Below are positions 51,293-63,898 of a DNA stretch of 64,000 nt, piece after piece (the first letter of the stretch is position 1; each line of letters opens with the position of its first letter). The stretch comes from Symsagittifera roscoffensis. Taxonomy: Eukaryota; Xenacoelomorpha; Acoela; Convolutidae. The stretch is from the NCBI RefSeq assembly GCF_963678635.1, contig NC_087071.1:13343088-13407087 (forward strand), read 5' to 3'. The position numbers and the translations under genes were made by a program. The notes beneath the pieces are model-generated. The model had not been told where the DNA came from. It ran no database searches and saw nothing but the letters and a program-made list of their open reading frames with translations.

Positions 51293-53898
51293 ACGTATCA
51301 AATTACTGCTTTGTTTAAAAACAAACAATTCTCTACAAAAGAGCAGTGATGGTTTCAGTAACAGATAAATAAAACTTAGTCCTAATGAAAAGACTTCTCT
51401 CGATTGGAACACTCCAAACGAACGAAGCCCAGGACACTGTGTTCTCAAGTGAGTGTGTCTTGACTAATTCACTCACCGAGGCCTTCTTTCGCGGATGGCC
51501 TTCTTTCCGGCATGTGTTCGCGGATTGCCCGAGCCTTCCTATTAAGTAGCTCAAGGAAACCACACAACCAAAATAACAATCAAAAAAAATTTTGTTCGGA
51601 TGCTTTTGATGAACCCGATTTAGAATCCGAAGTTGATCGCGGATCTCCGGGTCAACTGGGCCACTAATTTCCTAAAATACACGTCTCGTGAGTGGTCGAT
51701 CTTCTGTTTAGATCTTAAAAGGATATCCAAGGATGTTTAAATTTTCCCGGAGGGTCCCTCCAAATTTCCACTAAGGAAGGTTGTTAAAGGGCTTAAGTCA
51801 CTCCGGAGGGTCACTTCGGAGAGTCCCCTCAACTTTCAAAATTTTCCAACTCTCGCCTCAAAGGGGTCTCCAGCTAGTCTTAAAATGGGTCCAAACAGCC
51901 TAAATTTACTCTGGGGGCTGTTTGAACTATCTCGGAGAGTTCCGTGAAAAATTTCCACTTAGGAGGGTTGTTAAGGGGCTTAACTGACTCCGGAGGGTTG
52001 CTTCAGAGGGTTCCCCAAAAATCACGAAAACAAGTTCTTTCACCACTGTAAAGCCTTCGATCGCGGTCTAGCTTACTTGATAAAAATGTGATTTTATAAG
52101 AATTTCTGCCGCTCGGAGGGTTCCCTAAAAGTTGGACCCTCCGAACCTCACAAATTCCAAAATGTTCTCTCCTGAAGTTATCAACCTAAAGTGGTTAAAA
52201 ACGTCGACTTATGGTACCAAACTTATTCTGATCGGTTTGTTAGTCTCTGAGAAATCAACAAAAACGCCTTTGCTAGATTGGCCTTTCTTCACTACCTATA
52301 TAGGTTCTCAGAGACTTTTTTGCAATTCTTGCTGAAATTGCATAAAAATACTTGAAACGAGCGCAGTAGCCCAGTACAGCACTGGAATAATGCAAAAAAC
52401 TGGCCCAAAAATGGTTTGGAAACAAACATTTTGTCAAAAACTATCGAATCCTTTCTCTTCCGACTCTTAAATCTCTAGTTCTATCCACGGAGCTATTTGG
52501 AGGGTTGTTCAAAAATTTTTCTAGCAATCTAGCACGTTATGCTAGCAGGCTCCTAACGGAAAAATTTTTTTCGCTCCAAATCTTAAAATTCAAAAACTCG
52601 AATCTCAAAACATATTGACGAAATTTGGGAAATAACAATAACTTTGATCGAAAAAGTTTATTTTCGCCAACTTCTACTAAGTCTCATTCTGCGCGGTTTC
52701 TTTAGTAAGGGGGCTCGAACTGCGTAGTAGCTCACTGCGCAGAAGCTTTTTGTTGTCCGAAAAACTCCGATATCCAAAACTTCTGGGGTTAACAGTTTGG
52801 TCGAAAATCAGTATTTTTCGACAAAATTGAGGTGTTTCTCGGGTTAAAATGGGAGATCAGTAATATTTAATAAGGATAATAACCTATTAGTAGTCGTCAG
52901 TCAATGTTACTATACCCTCGTTTGCACCAAGATATTCGAATTAAGACCCTTAACTCGGAAATTCGCAATCGATGGAGGGTGCAGTGGAACCGCGCCAATT
53001 GTGACCACACATGAGCGCCATAAAACGTCTATGTAACATTCGCCCAAATACTACATAGTGATGGAGCGTAGAAAAAGCACCCATTGACAACTGGCCGGCG
53101 TCAGTTACCTAAATTCTACCCGTTTCTCCCCTCCTAGACCTAGCCAGTTGATTTTCTGGTCTGTTTAGGGCTAAGAAAAAGTTAGCATTTTTAGGCCATC
53201 AGTCAAACGACTTCTAATCAGCTTTCGTTTACATGCAAGAACAACCACAAACTGGGTCTCGGTTCCCCAGACTATGTGATTGTATTTAAAAACACGGCTC
53301 AAATATAATATTTCACTATGTTTTTAGTGACAATTTGTACTGAATCCATTGGAGATGGATTCACCCTTTCCTCTTTTTTGCAACTCATGCTTCGAAATAC
53401 AATATAAAATTGGAGTTATTTCAACTACTCAGGGCATCACAGCAGCTAAAAGTAAGGTTTGCAGTCTTCTAAGTCTTTGGGCTTTGGGCCTCCAATTCCA
53501 CTTTCCCTTAGAGATAACTTTCTTGTCTTCCCAATCTCGTGGCACGGGAGGGTATTGATCCGCTCCGGATATCTCACTGGACTTTCCTTCGGTATGGTTT
53601 CTTCGGAGTGAGCGTCTTATCGTGTCTTGTTGCCACGATAAAAAGCTTCGTATCTCTAGCGCTTCTTCCAACTGATTCCTGTCTTAATAATTCGATTGCT
53701 TTTTTTCTGATTTTCTTGCCAAATATGGCCGTTGTTGCATTCCTCAGAAATAGACCGCTGAGAATCAAAATTTCGAAAATTAAAATTTCCAGATTAATCT
53801 GACCCTCCTTTTTACTAGTAACCGATCGGCAAGGCCTTTATCGTCATTTCTTTAGTGCCGCGGCGGATTCGAATGTGCCACTCCGGGGAAATGGCACA
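51293..53898 (-). repeat. 5' leader and 5' LTR of element C
   Basis: The right end is fixed at 53,898 by TGTGCCATT (reverse complement), the same as the A LTR start at 15,866. Homology to A covers 53,898 to about 52,300, and a region shared with the B LTR end (TTGAGAA, CCGAG, GCCCGAGCC) lies at 51,445-51,535. The LTR/leader border is probably near 51,450. Many GGAGGGT/ACCCTCC motifs lie between 51,745 and 52,150. Confidence 0.7.
52914..52980 (-). repeat. LTR module in element C, 67 bp
   Basis: ACCCTCG, 53-bp core, GGAGGGT; the core is the reverse complement of A module 17490-17556 with substitutions but no length change (GAATTAAGACCCTTAACTCG in the centre). Confidence 0.75.
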
Positions 53899-54800
53899 TA
53901 ATATAATTTTTTCAAGTCTTTGTTTATAAGGGATAGCCGAGGAGTTAAGAATCCTTCTGGTAGCTTTCCTTTGTTGATCTTCAATGCCTTATAGCTCTGT
54001 TTTGTTTGGGTTCCACGCCTCACATCCGTATGATATAATTGTTACCAGGTAGCCAGAGTATTCATTTACTTTTGATGATAATGATGACGGTTTTGACAAA
54101 TTTCGCTCGATTTAGAAAACTGCTATAATGGCTTTTGACACTCACTGTTCACAGTTGGCAGGCAAGGTGAGGTTGGCATGTGAAGTTTTTCGATACTATG
54201 ATTCCTAGATATATCTCGTTATCAGGTTCTGAAAGCTCGTATTCGCCTATAAGTTTTTTATGCTATGTATTATCTGATTTGAAGATCAAATTAAGACATT
54301 TGGATATTTTTAAACTCATGCTGTTATCACAGCAACATTTACTGAGACGATCCATCTCTGTTTGTAGATCTTTAGAATTTATTGAAACAGCTTGTGGTCG
54401 TTCGCACAGCCAAAACAACAGGACTTCACTTCACTCGGTAGATCAATTATGAGCAAAGAAAAAGTAACTGGCCCATTTTAGAACCTTGTGGAAATCCGCT
54501 AGTAACATCAAAGCATTTACTGAGCTGATTTATGATCAAAACTCTTGAGCCCCATCGAACTTCTGGTACGTGCACAGGTTTGATAGGGCCGTACCAACGC
54601 TATATAATTAAATCGGCGAAAATTTATGAAAAATTCAAGTCGATTGTAATGCATCCAGAGACATGACAATTAAAAAATACCCTCGATTTTAGCACAAATG
54701 GAATCGTATATCTTGGATGTAATTTTGAGTTTTTCGGACCCCCTGAGGCAGAGGATTGCACTCCTTAGAAGTGCTAAACTTATTTTGTTCATATAAATTT
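53899..54800 (-). pseudogene. CR1/jockey-like LINE reverse transcriptase, interrupted by element C
   Basis: Read right to left: DVTSGFPQGSKMGQLLF, a damaged active-site region (CFGCANDHKLFQ), EMDRLSKCC, SMSLKISKCLNLIFKS, EIYLGIIVSKNFTCQ, YGCEAWNPNK, RATRRILNSSAIPYKQRLEK. Several stops are present. The coding sequence stops where the LTR of element C begins, so C probably inserted here. Confidence 0.75.
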
Positions 54801-54989
54801 CATTCTGCCCGAGTATGATTCGTTCGGTTTTTCGCTTAATATCTCTGCTAATTTCTGTACAGTTTTTGTAGAACTTGGTACACGCAAAATTTAGTAGAAA
54901 AAACTGCTGAGTTCCACATCCAGATTTCTTTGTTAGTATTTTAATTTTTTGACACTCTCATGATTTTTCAAGGGTATTATACAGTTTTA

Positions 54990-57900
54990 GGGCAGGATTC
55001 AGCATAGTGGTTGAAAACTTTTACATCAAAAAAGGTTCGGCTGAATCGGTCTCCCAGAGTCCCTTTGCCTTGATGTCAAGTCGAGCGTCATCGTCAGTAG
55101 TGGATGTTTTGATGTGAAGGCTTTCGCGTTCCAACGATCGATGTTTCTATTTCAACATCATGGCATACTTCGTCCATGAGTGTCCCAAAGGTATCGCGAC
55201 CTTCATTGTCTTATGTGCGTTAACATTTCTTTGGTGCAGTGTAGATAGTGGGTCAGTGTGAAATGTTGTCCACAAGGGCATGAATGTGGAGTGTTTGGTA
55301 GTTCCCAACCATACCACAGATGTAAATAATCTTTAAAGACTGATTTGTCGAGGGAAAAATTGTAACATGCTTAGCCAATTCGACGCTCCTTTCTGTGATG
55401 CAAGTTTTTTGTCAGTTTTTTTTTGATAAGCAAATTTTCATTGATTGAGCCTTTTTTGAGTGTGTGATGTTCTGTCTCTCAGTTTTGATGTTTGTATTTA
55501 TCAGAGTTTGTTCCATTTAAGCTTTTTCTGGATCACTGTTCTCTAGCGGATCGCAAATTTCTCGTGATTTTGGAAAAGTCCGTGTTACCGAGAAGGTCTA
55601 ATCCTCCCAATCTTAGTGGTAGTGCAAAAAGAATCCGATCGTCATCGGTTATTTGATTTTTACCAAGTTTACTAGGAAGTAGCTGCTGTCTTTCGTTGTT
55701 CTCATTTTCATCCATTTTTCTAAATGCTTCCGGAGTTGTTCTGGCTAGAAAGCCTAATTCACTTCGAACGCCTCTCTGTGTATGGATTGTGTGGTGATGT
55801 TTTAGCTATTTTGGAAAGCTTCCTAGTTAGGGTAGTTGTCTTTTCAATTACGCTTTTCATGTATTTATCGCATGCTGATCGTGTTTCTATTACCGACCCA
55901 AGGACTCTAAAACTGTCTACTAAAAACGTCTACCTTTGTAATATTTTTGCCTTCCAATACAATTATGGCGCTTTTTCCGTTGGCTTTCTTTTATTATGAG
56001 TTGACACTTGGAGTGCTGCAAATTGTATTCGAAAGCTTTTCAGTGCACACCCAGATTGTCCAACATTGCGCGGAGACTCCTAAGATCACCTGTAGCACTT
56101 CCATCATCTGCGTACCATTTTTGGTTGAAATTTGGTTTTTACGGGGACCCGATCGGTGCAATTATTCAAATTCCGTACATAGCCATTGCGAGGAGATCAC
56201 CTTGCGTTGTACCTTCGGTAGATGTCAAAAACACGTTGTTGACATGTCAATTTGAGGGATTTTTTACATGAGTTGGCCAGCGCATGATGTAGTGCCGGAC
56301 AAAGGATTTCTACATTTTTAAGAGCACGTTCTCAATTGACCGAATTGAAGGCATTTTCTGCAACAATAAGTAGTGTGGCGACTGTTTCCGGTTTCTCAAA
56401 CTCGTTTTTAAGCTATGGATAGCATATTCGATTCCACACTTTTGACCTAAGCAGAGTTGGAAAATTTTTCCGAGGTTTTTAAGGTCTGATTTTATACATT
56501 GGGTGATTGTTTTGACATTTATTCGTCCCAGAATTTTGCCTATACCATTGAGCCTTACCCTTGGACGCTTGTCCTGAGGTATCAGAGGACACGAGTTGTA
56601 GGCCGTTAGGTTTTCATGGTGGAGAACTTTACTTGCTATTGCATAGGATAGCTAGCAGTTGTTTTGCTAAGCTCAATGAATGTCTGGTCGAAGTGAGTTA
56701 AAATCCTTCTCCATTCGCAGGCATCTAGACATGAGGGACCGTAGCTTCCGCGCGTTTTTAGGGCTGAATTTCCACCTGTCTTGTCAATTATTTGTCGATT
56801 ATAGAGGGGTGGTATGGCATTTTGTCTTCATTTACTTCAGTTATATAGTTAGTAGTCGCTGTTTTGGCTTGGAGTTGTTTTTCTTTCAGAATAATAAGGT
56901 CTGTTATTTTTTCAGTAACGTCGTTTAGGGGAAGTACTCTATTTGGTTTTCCTGTCTGAAAGGAACCGTAGCTTCCGCGCGTTTTTAGGGCTGAATTTCC
57001 ACCTGTCTTGTCAATTATTTGTCGATTATAGAGGGGTGGTATGGCATTTTGTCTTCATTTACTTCAGTTATATAGTTAGTAGTCGCTGTTTTGGCTTGGA
57101 GTTGTTTTTCTTTCAGAATAATAAGGTCTGTTATTTTTTCAGTAACGTCGTTTAGGGGAAGTACTCTATTTGGTTTTCCTGTCTGAAAGGCAGCCAATGG
57201 CGGCAGATATTCTGTCTGTATCCAATGGTTTATCGAGTCGTTTAACTTTCTTGGTTACTTCGCACTTCTTCTGTTTTGAATGTCTAATTTGGAGAGCCTT
57301 TGCTTCATTAAAAACTTCTAGTAGGCTTTGCTTCCCTAGAATTTGGCGGCGGCGCAGAGTTTAGGAACTTGATCCGTTTTTTTCAGATTTAGTTTTGAGG
57401 AGCAGCAGATGTGGGAGAATCAATGCGGCTTTCATTGCGACGTTGGAAATCGGTGTTTTCTACTATTGACAACAGCTGCTGGTTCAGTAATTCTATGAAT
57501 TGGAAACCAGGCTTGTAATTGCTTTGAACTATGAAGCGCGGTTTCCAGTTAACGATATTTTGATATATGTCGTGTTTTTTAATTTCAACTTCTTGGTCGA
57601 TAATCTTCCAAGGGTCAGAGGGAGCTGTAGTGATTGCTGGGTGGTATGGATTAGATTGTTTTGAGTTGGTCAGCATGTTTGTTTCGGGTGCTGCCAGTGA
57701 TGTTCGTCATGAGTTGTGATGGGGGCTGTGCTTGTTGGTCTGTTGGTCAAGTTGGACCCTTTTGCAAAGTTCTCGGGGATGCATTGTAAGCAGGAGAAAC
57801 AACCGTTATTAATTTTGCTGCTCTGTAACCCGCTGTATGCTTTGACTGTATGTTTGTATGATGATTGTATGCTTTGAAAATAACACACCAAGAGCTCCAT
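54990..57900 (-). pseudogene. Retroelement with EGTTQGD/YADD-type reverse transcriptase
   Basis: Motifs in order, right to left: CPLIPQDKRPRVRLNGIGKI, CGIEYAIHSLK, STEGTTQGDLLAMAMYGI, WYADDGSATGDLRSLRAMLD (YADD at 56103-56114), HSKCQLIIK, then ILFALPLRLGGLDLL (about 55,640), a Cys/His block CPCGQHFTLTHYLHC (about 55,290) and DDDARLDIKAKGLWE (about 55,080). The last block looks like part of a restriction-like endonuclease fold, but I am not sure. The family differs from the LINEs beside it. Frames change often; the region 57,200-57,900 has short frames of unknown content. Confidence 0.6.
56739..57192. repeat. Tandem duplication of 227 bp
   Basis: Two adjacent copies (56739-56965 and 56966-57192) are identical by eye, starting ACCGTAGCTTCCGCGCG and ending TTCCTGTCTGAAAGG. 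They lie inside the retroelement coding region, so one copy is an insertion into the frame. It is either a recent duplication or an assembly artefact. Confidence 0.85.
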
Positions 57901-58599
57901 TTTGTAGGTGGCGTTTGCAAATATGGCAGTGCATTGAATCAGCTATCTTTTGGCAGCGAAGAGGTTGAATTTATGGTGAATATATACACGTTAGCTGAGC
58001 GAGCATTAAACGATAAATTTTATTACCATAGAAAAAAGTGAAAATAATCTTTACAAAACATGGTGGCAATAAAAATAACATTTAGATTGGCCAAAACAAA
58101 CGGATTCTTGAAGTGTAAAATGTATTAAAAAGAGTAATTTAGTGCACCATTTTTTCTTTTTAATTTCCTATTACCAGATTCCTGATCCACTTGGGTAGAC
58201 AGTTTGGCCTGTACTTGGCACGGACATCCACTAAACAGGGTACAAACGAGGTAAGACCAGAGAAAAAAAGAATGTGAAATGGGCTGTAGAAAAATGGATT
58301 TTAGAATTAAATTACAAAATAGAAATAAAAACGGTTACAATCTGGTTTTTTACTGGTGAAAGTTTCGGCGGGGGTGCCCGGGAAGAAAGAGAGTATCGCG
58401 GCTGGACGAGTTTGTCTCTAAAACCCCGTCCTGGGCCTTCTTCTTACAAGCGTACCATTATTGTCATATCACATGAAACTACTTACACAGGAAGTTAAAC
58501 AAAGATGATAATTTGCTTACCAGAAATATATGTTCGACCATGTCAACGGCTTCCTCAAAATAAGTGTATACCACAAAGAAAGGACTTTCCTCATTTTCT
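57901..58599. other. AT-rich interval without a recognised gene
   Basis: I see only short chance frames. A GC-richer patch lies at 58,365-58,440 but shows no coding or RNA signature I can name. Confidence 0.5.
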
Positions 58600-58890
58600 T
58601 TAAAGAGGCTATAGACTTTATCTGGATATTTCAACATTTGAACTGTTTTCGATCTTTTTGATCGAAAACCATACTGGCTTTCGTGTTGCTGTTTGAAAAT
58701 GTAAAAATATGAATTGACATCTCATCGAAAAAAAGTCCTTTGAGTCTTTTGGAGACTAAGAAGAGTAGACTTATTGACCGATAACGAATTACCGATGGCT
58801 TGTCCCCGTTCTTGTATATTGGACATATCTCGCTACGTTTCCACATAGTAGGATAAGTTGGTTTGTTTGTAGTTGTTTTCAAAAAAAATG
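58600..58890 (-). pseudogene. LINE reverse transcriptase fragment
   Basis: YPTMWKRSEICPIYKNGDKP and VIRYRSISLLFLVSKRL correspond to the conserved fingers block of CR1/jockey-type RT. It is short and isolated. Confidence 0.75.
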
Positions 58891-59191
58891 TAAAGTTTTC
58901 TTGAGTCCGTTTGTCCGTTTTTTTTTCGAAAAATAGTTTCCAAGTTTACTGCGCCCCATAGCTTTATTCATTTCTTGGTTCTCATATTTCTTTGATTTCT
59001 ATCTCTGTGTAATAAATACTCTCAATGACGCTAATAATGATTTGATTTATAAAGCAAGGTTTTTCGTTTGGTTTATCGAACACTCTTGATAAGGATAAAA
59101 ACTGATAGTGATAATGATAAAAAGGAGACAATTAGTGTTGATGTGTCGACCAAAGAATTAGAAATGACTGCATCCAATTTCAATTCTGACA

Positions 59192-61450
59192 TCAATTCCG
59201 ACAAAAACAGTGACACTTTGTTGATGATCTGGTGATAATCTCATCGAACGAACTTCTCCCACATCCCATATCAGACAGAAACTGCTTTTTGCAGGGTTCT
59301 AAACAATTTGAGCCGTGCGATGACATGGATAATCTCCATGTTTCAAAAATATGCGGACGTTCTCCGGTCTTTTCAAGCAATGGTGTAATCATGAACGGAG
59401 TCAGTTTTGTCCACGGCAGGAGCATCCTTCGGAACCTTCCCACTCCTAGTCTGTGTTTCAAAGTCACTAGTAATTTCCCTCTCAAGTCTCAAAAGTGCCT
59501 CTCCCCAAATATCGCTCAAGTCATCCATTCTGGGTCCAGCCACTGCACTCCATATCTTCTTAGGCAATCGATGTGAGTGATGGGACAGCTTTGCCAGTCG
59601 AACACATTTGGGTCCCGAAAATGCCTTGTCCATTATTACCCTCTGACTGGATACATCCATCATCGACAAGTGTAAAGTATAATTTCTCCCACAAATGCTC
59701 GCTATCACTGATCCCACCGGGGATTTTGCCTTCATTGGCAGGCTATATGCTTCCTTTAAAGGAATCCCATTTCTGAAACCAGAAACACTTTCCTTCCCTT
59801 GATATGCTTCTTGATCATCTGCAACACACAAGTCCAGGACTCCACACTCAAGGCCGTAACCAAGTGATGATCGGGTAACAACATCTCTAGTCATTCCAGA
59901 CTACACATTCTCGAGATGAATCCAAAGGCCGTTGCCAAATTCACGATTGTGTTCGCGAAGTAATCTGCTAAAATGTGAAAGTCGCTCTTCTCTTTCTCTG
60001 CGACATCACCAAACCACGTGGCCAATTCCTTTCTCTCAAGGACTGAAACCTCACACAAAGTCGTCCGTCGCCCACATACCCGCATCCTCCTGTGGCTAAA
60101 TCAACAAAAACGCCTGGCTTCATGTTCCTCAGCTCTTCCTCGAACTATTCCGGCTTGCTTTAGATTTCTCTTGATGAGGTAAAGCTAACATGTGTATCAC
60201 GTTCAGGTCCCCCAGATCCTCATTTTTTCCTGATAGTATTCTGATCCTTTCTGTAGTCTCTTCATTAGTACTCGCTTGTCGATGTGGGAACCAGGAGGGT
60301 CTCAACGCCTTCCAGATCCCCAGGTTGGGGATTAAGACATTCTTTTCGCCATCTAGCGTCAATTCCACTCACTTATCCGCACGTGACACACAGATAATCT
60401 CGGGTTAATTTTCAAGAAGCAAGCCCAGGCTCTGCTTCAATCTCTCTCTAGTTCATCAATCTCGATTATTCTTTCCGTCCACAAATTTGGCAAGTCCGCG
60501 ACTTCGAAGTTCATGTGTGCACCGCCTGCCTCTGTGCACAAGAAAGGTATACAGGATATCCCCAAAACTCCGGAGATGTTCTCGCCGGTGGATGGTTTGG
60601 GGTATTCTTCAGCTTCAGTCATTGCACGATGCACGTCATGGCAGCTATCGGACTTCTTATCCGAGAACCTCCTGATCTCGTCAATATTTGTATGGTTCTC
60701 AGGAGATTGTCTAGAATCGTCATCCTTCTCAGTTCCCGCGTTCTGGTTTACATCCAGGATGATTATCTTAGTGTCCCGCTGATAGCAGGCTTGAATCACC
60801 GCATCAGGGATCACCAATGTGATTCACTTTAAGAAACACTTAGCATCTTTCCTTCTCGCTAGGCTTAATCTGGAGTCGTCTCGAGCCACATACTGCGTCA
60901 TCGTTCTATAAACATGAAGACCCTTGTCGCCCAACTATAGTTCATCACAAGGTCAGATCTTCAGGCGAAACTTCAGTCAAGCACATCAAAAATAACAGTT
61001 GACCCTCCGTCCTGATGAATGGGTTCGCCATCAAAAGACTGGCTGACGAAGGCGCTCTCTTTTCGTTTTCAAATCAATTACCTAGCTGGGTCCTCAGTTT
61101 AATATTGTTCACCTCAGACTTTTACTGCGTGACCCAATTCCTACGAATCCTTGAAACGCCTGTGTGTAGTCGTCTCAGACAGTTTCTAGCACCTTGATGT
61201 TGTCCAAGTCTAACCACCACGAAAGAACAATGTTTCTCGTGAGGTCTCTCTCGTGGATCAGTCGTGATTTGTTGACCAACATGTTGATGTTGACTCGAGA
61301 CCCACTCAATACTGACATCCACTTCCTATGTCTGCCCACTGGTTGATCCTCTGTTTATCTTCACCCGTTGCGGATTGAAATCCTGTTCCGGTACCGGCTC
61401 TGGATCTGGCGTGTCCTCAACATCAGCCATCACATCCATCAGTTTCCAAG
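59192..61450 (-). pseudogene. Fragment D: orphan piece of ORF2 segment d
   Basis: Right to left it follows A 12,540 to 14,520: ANPFIRTEGQLLFLMCLTEV, LARRKDAKCFLK, IDEIRRFSDKKS, GVLGISCIPFLCTEA, ALRPSWFPHRQAS, NVIHMLALPH, KAFSGPKCVRLAKLSHHSH, HGDYPCHRTAQIV and FCLIWDVGEVRS. It is the most divergent relative in the window. No gag-pol or LTR is attached. A TAG replaces the Trp of TLWYPK. The part right of about 61,200 is only weakly supported. Confidence 0.75.
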
Positions 61451-63549
61451 AGGTTGAGTTTTCTCTACAAAATCCTGTCTTTTATCTTGCTGACCATTGG
61501 AGGAACCGCTTTTAGATTCGCTTCCGAGACTGCCTCCGCTGAGGGACTGCCCTCATCTGTTTCTCTTTTTCTTTTCCTCGACTTCGACTCCTTGGTCAAA
61601 GCAATTTCAAATATCATCACTTTCGATTCAATTATCATCACATTCAAAAAAAGCTACAAAAACACAGCAATTTGATTTTTTTTTTGTCTACGATTCGCCT
61701 TGTGAGCATTTCTAATTTGAACCGAAAAAAACGTACAATAAGGATTAGCATACGACAGTTTCGAATGAATTCTTCAAAAACAATCATTGCCAATGAAAAA
61801 GAGTTTTTTTGATTGGTAAACAAAATTGAACAAACCCAATTTTATTTTAAATTTTTGAAAAAATATACGTGCTTTGACATTAGCCGTAGACTTTTTCCTT
61901 CAAATGGGTATTTTTTTTTAACAGACGAACATACCAAAAACTGCTGAAAAAATTAGTTTTTGAGGTAATTTAGTTAAAATAAAAACCCATTTGTTTTCTT
62001 TATGCCGACGCCGACTCTATAAAAATTGACCAATAAGGCGAGTCTCAATTTGTCTCAAAATTTTTCAAAAATTGACATCAGGCGAGATTACAAAAAGCCA
62101 AAACAAGTTATAAGACTCAATTTTTTTTCTCAAATTCGGCATTTCATATCGAGTAAAAGATCAAAAAAACTTTTCTTATATTTTTCAAATGAAACACCTT
62201 TCAGTGTGTTGAAATTTAGTCGGCGCATCCAGGATCCAGCCCATGAACAGGCTATTGAACTATTGAATTATCTTTATAATTTATTTTTATAGTATCGTTA
62301 AAACCATGTTAACCAACAACCCGTACACATATTACAGCATATCTGGACAGAGCAAGTCAGTACTGGTAAATTAAACGTCAGTTCTGTATCAGACTCTTGC
62401 AAGCGCGGCAGCTCAAAGAGATGAATAAGACAAAAATATTCTCCCCGTTTGTACTATTTTGAGATATCCATATTTGGCTGACTGACCTTAAAGTTTTTCT
62501 AAACGCGCCTTGGGCGCCAATAAATACTAAATTTGAAGGGAGAGCGCTTGCCGAAAAATGCGCTATTTTGGTCAAAACTTTCCTAAAAAAGCCTAAAAAC
62601 GTCTTTTTTGGCCTGTTTTTATTATAAAATTTTGCCTGCGGCATAGAAAATCTTGCCAAAACGGTCTTTTTGGTGCTTTGGCACAGCCCGGAAAGTCAAA
62701 TTGGTCGACCTAAAAAAACGGTCGACAAAATTTTCAAATTTTTTTTGAAATTCCGCCCCACCCCTCAAGAAGTTCCTAGATCCGCGCCTGGGTCTGATAG
62801 TGATGGGGGTTGATATGCACTATGTTGATTGCATTTTGAGCCTATATAATTTGCTAGTTCAGTACTTCGAAGTTTTTGTCTATGATAACGTAATAGCAAA
62901 ACGGTTTATCCTGGTTCAAAAACTTCCAAAAGCTAATCAGGCAAGATAGTTATAGTCATGCTTATTGCTTAAACGACTGCGATTTCAACTCTTATGTTTT
63001 GAGATTAACAGTAAAATCATCATAGTTTATAAAAAGTTTTCCGTCAAAACTTTGCGGACAATCTCAAAGGCAGTCTGAACTTTTAGGGTTTTGCAATGTT
63101 ATACCAGCTGTTTTGTTGGAATACGAAATGTAGTTGATTCAGAAAAAAAGCCAGAGTTTTCGTACGGAGCGAAAAATTTTATTAGTTTTGCCGCTTCAAA
63201 TGGAAGTAATACTAACCAGATCCAACAGCCAAAGTATCAAACTTACATACTTATTTTGCACTTTCAACTTGGTAATTGGTAATATTGCTTTCACAAAAAA
63301 CAGTTAATGAAAATTAAAGCTATGCTTTCTGCAAAACTTAAAACACAAATGAGATTTTTAGTAGAACAAAGAATTACATCGATAAAATACCAATAAATTT
63401 TATCACTTATTTTTGTTTGCCACACTTGTTCAGTACCAAACAACATAAGAAGAGCAATAGTATTTATTTTAATACATCAGATTAATTACTTTATAACATT
63501 TGACTGATATTTTGTACATGAAAATAAGTTTTGCAACCCAATTTTTTAG
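61451..63549. other. AT-rich flanking DNA without a recognised gene
   Basis: It is mostly low-GC sequence with homopolymer runs. Around 62,500-62,790 a stretch ending CCTAGATCCGCGCCTGG has the look of the terminal part of a non-autonomous DNA transposon, but I cannot find its matching inverted end. No RNA gene is visible. Confidence 0.45.
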
Positions 63550-63565
63550 GAAATCAAACGCCAAA

Positions 63566-63898
63566 ATGACAACTGCCACCTTGGTGCCTGGGAGTGTTTA
63601 CTCTGATGTCCAAGAAAATGATTCCACGTCTAAATATGATTACCCTATCATTCACCATGCTAATGAGCAAGCTTTCAACCCAGCTTCGTTACGGCAACGC
63701 GATGTGAGTAATGATTATCATGAGCCCGAGCTGACGAATATTGCAAGACTGGAGCAAAGTCAGCAGCGAAATGAAAAAGATAACGGTTTTCTGACCAGCT
63801 TTAAAATTGCCCTGGGTCTGCTGTTTTTCTGCAACATTTTGCTGGCAGTAAGTTTATTTACAGCTCATCGTTATCATAACTTCAACAGACGATTATAA
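63566..63898 (+). CDS. Small single-pass membrane protein, possible host gene or exon
   Basis: An ATG at 63566 in good context (CCAAAATGA) opens 110 codons plus stop. Residues 1-70 are hydrophilic with Tyr/Asp/Asn/Gln (VYSDVQENDS, DYPIIHHANEQAF). Residues 75-95 form one hydrophobic segment (FKIALGLLFFCNILLAVSLF), followed by a short basic tail (HRYHNFNRRL), which suggests a tail-anchored or type II protein. TTTTTTAG at 63542-63549 is a plausible splice acceptor just upstream, and GTAAGT at 63848 inside the membrane segment is a plausible donor, so it may be one exon of a longer gene. I recognise no family. Composition and lack of repeats distinguish it from the rest of the window. Confidence 0.45.
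   Translation: MTTATLVPGSVYSDVQENDSTSKYDYPIIHHANEQAFNPASLRQRDVSNDYHEPELTNIARLEQSQQRNEKDNGFLTSFKIALGLLFFCNILLAVSLFTAHRYHNFNRRL

Larger units (their letters stand above)
39539..53898 (-). mobile_element. Element C: rearranged giant Ty3/Gypsy-type element
   Basis: From right to left: 5' LTR (right end 53,898), leader, gag N-terminal part, the last 70 codons of pol, spacer, a second copy of the gag 5' segment, ORF2 N terminus, then two tandem copies of an ORF2 stretch. Capsid, nucleocapsid, protease, RT, RNase H and integrase are deleted. It is closer to A than to B in LTR motif type. The right end is inserted in a LINE reading RATRRILNSSAIPYKQRLEK. The left end runs into the gap. Confidence 0.8.

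Noticed and set aside
62500-62790. Non-autonomous DNA transposon (MITE)
   Set aside because: One end-like motif is visible, but no matching inverted terminus or target-site duplication was found by eye.
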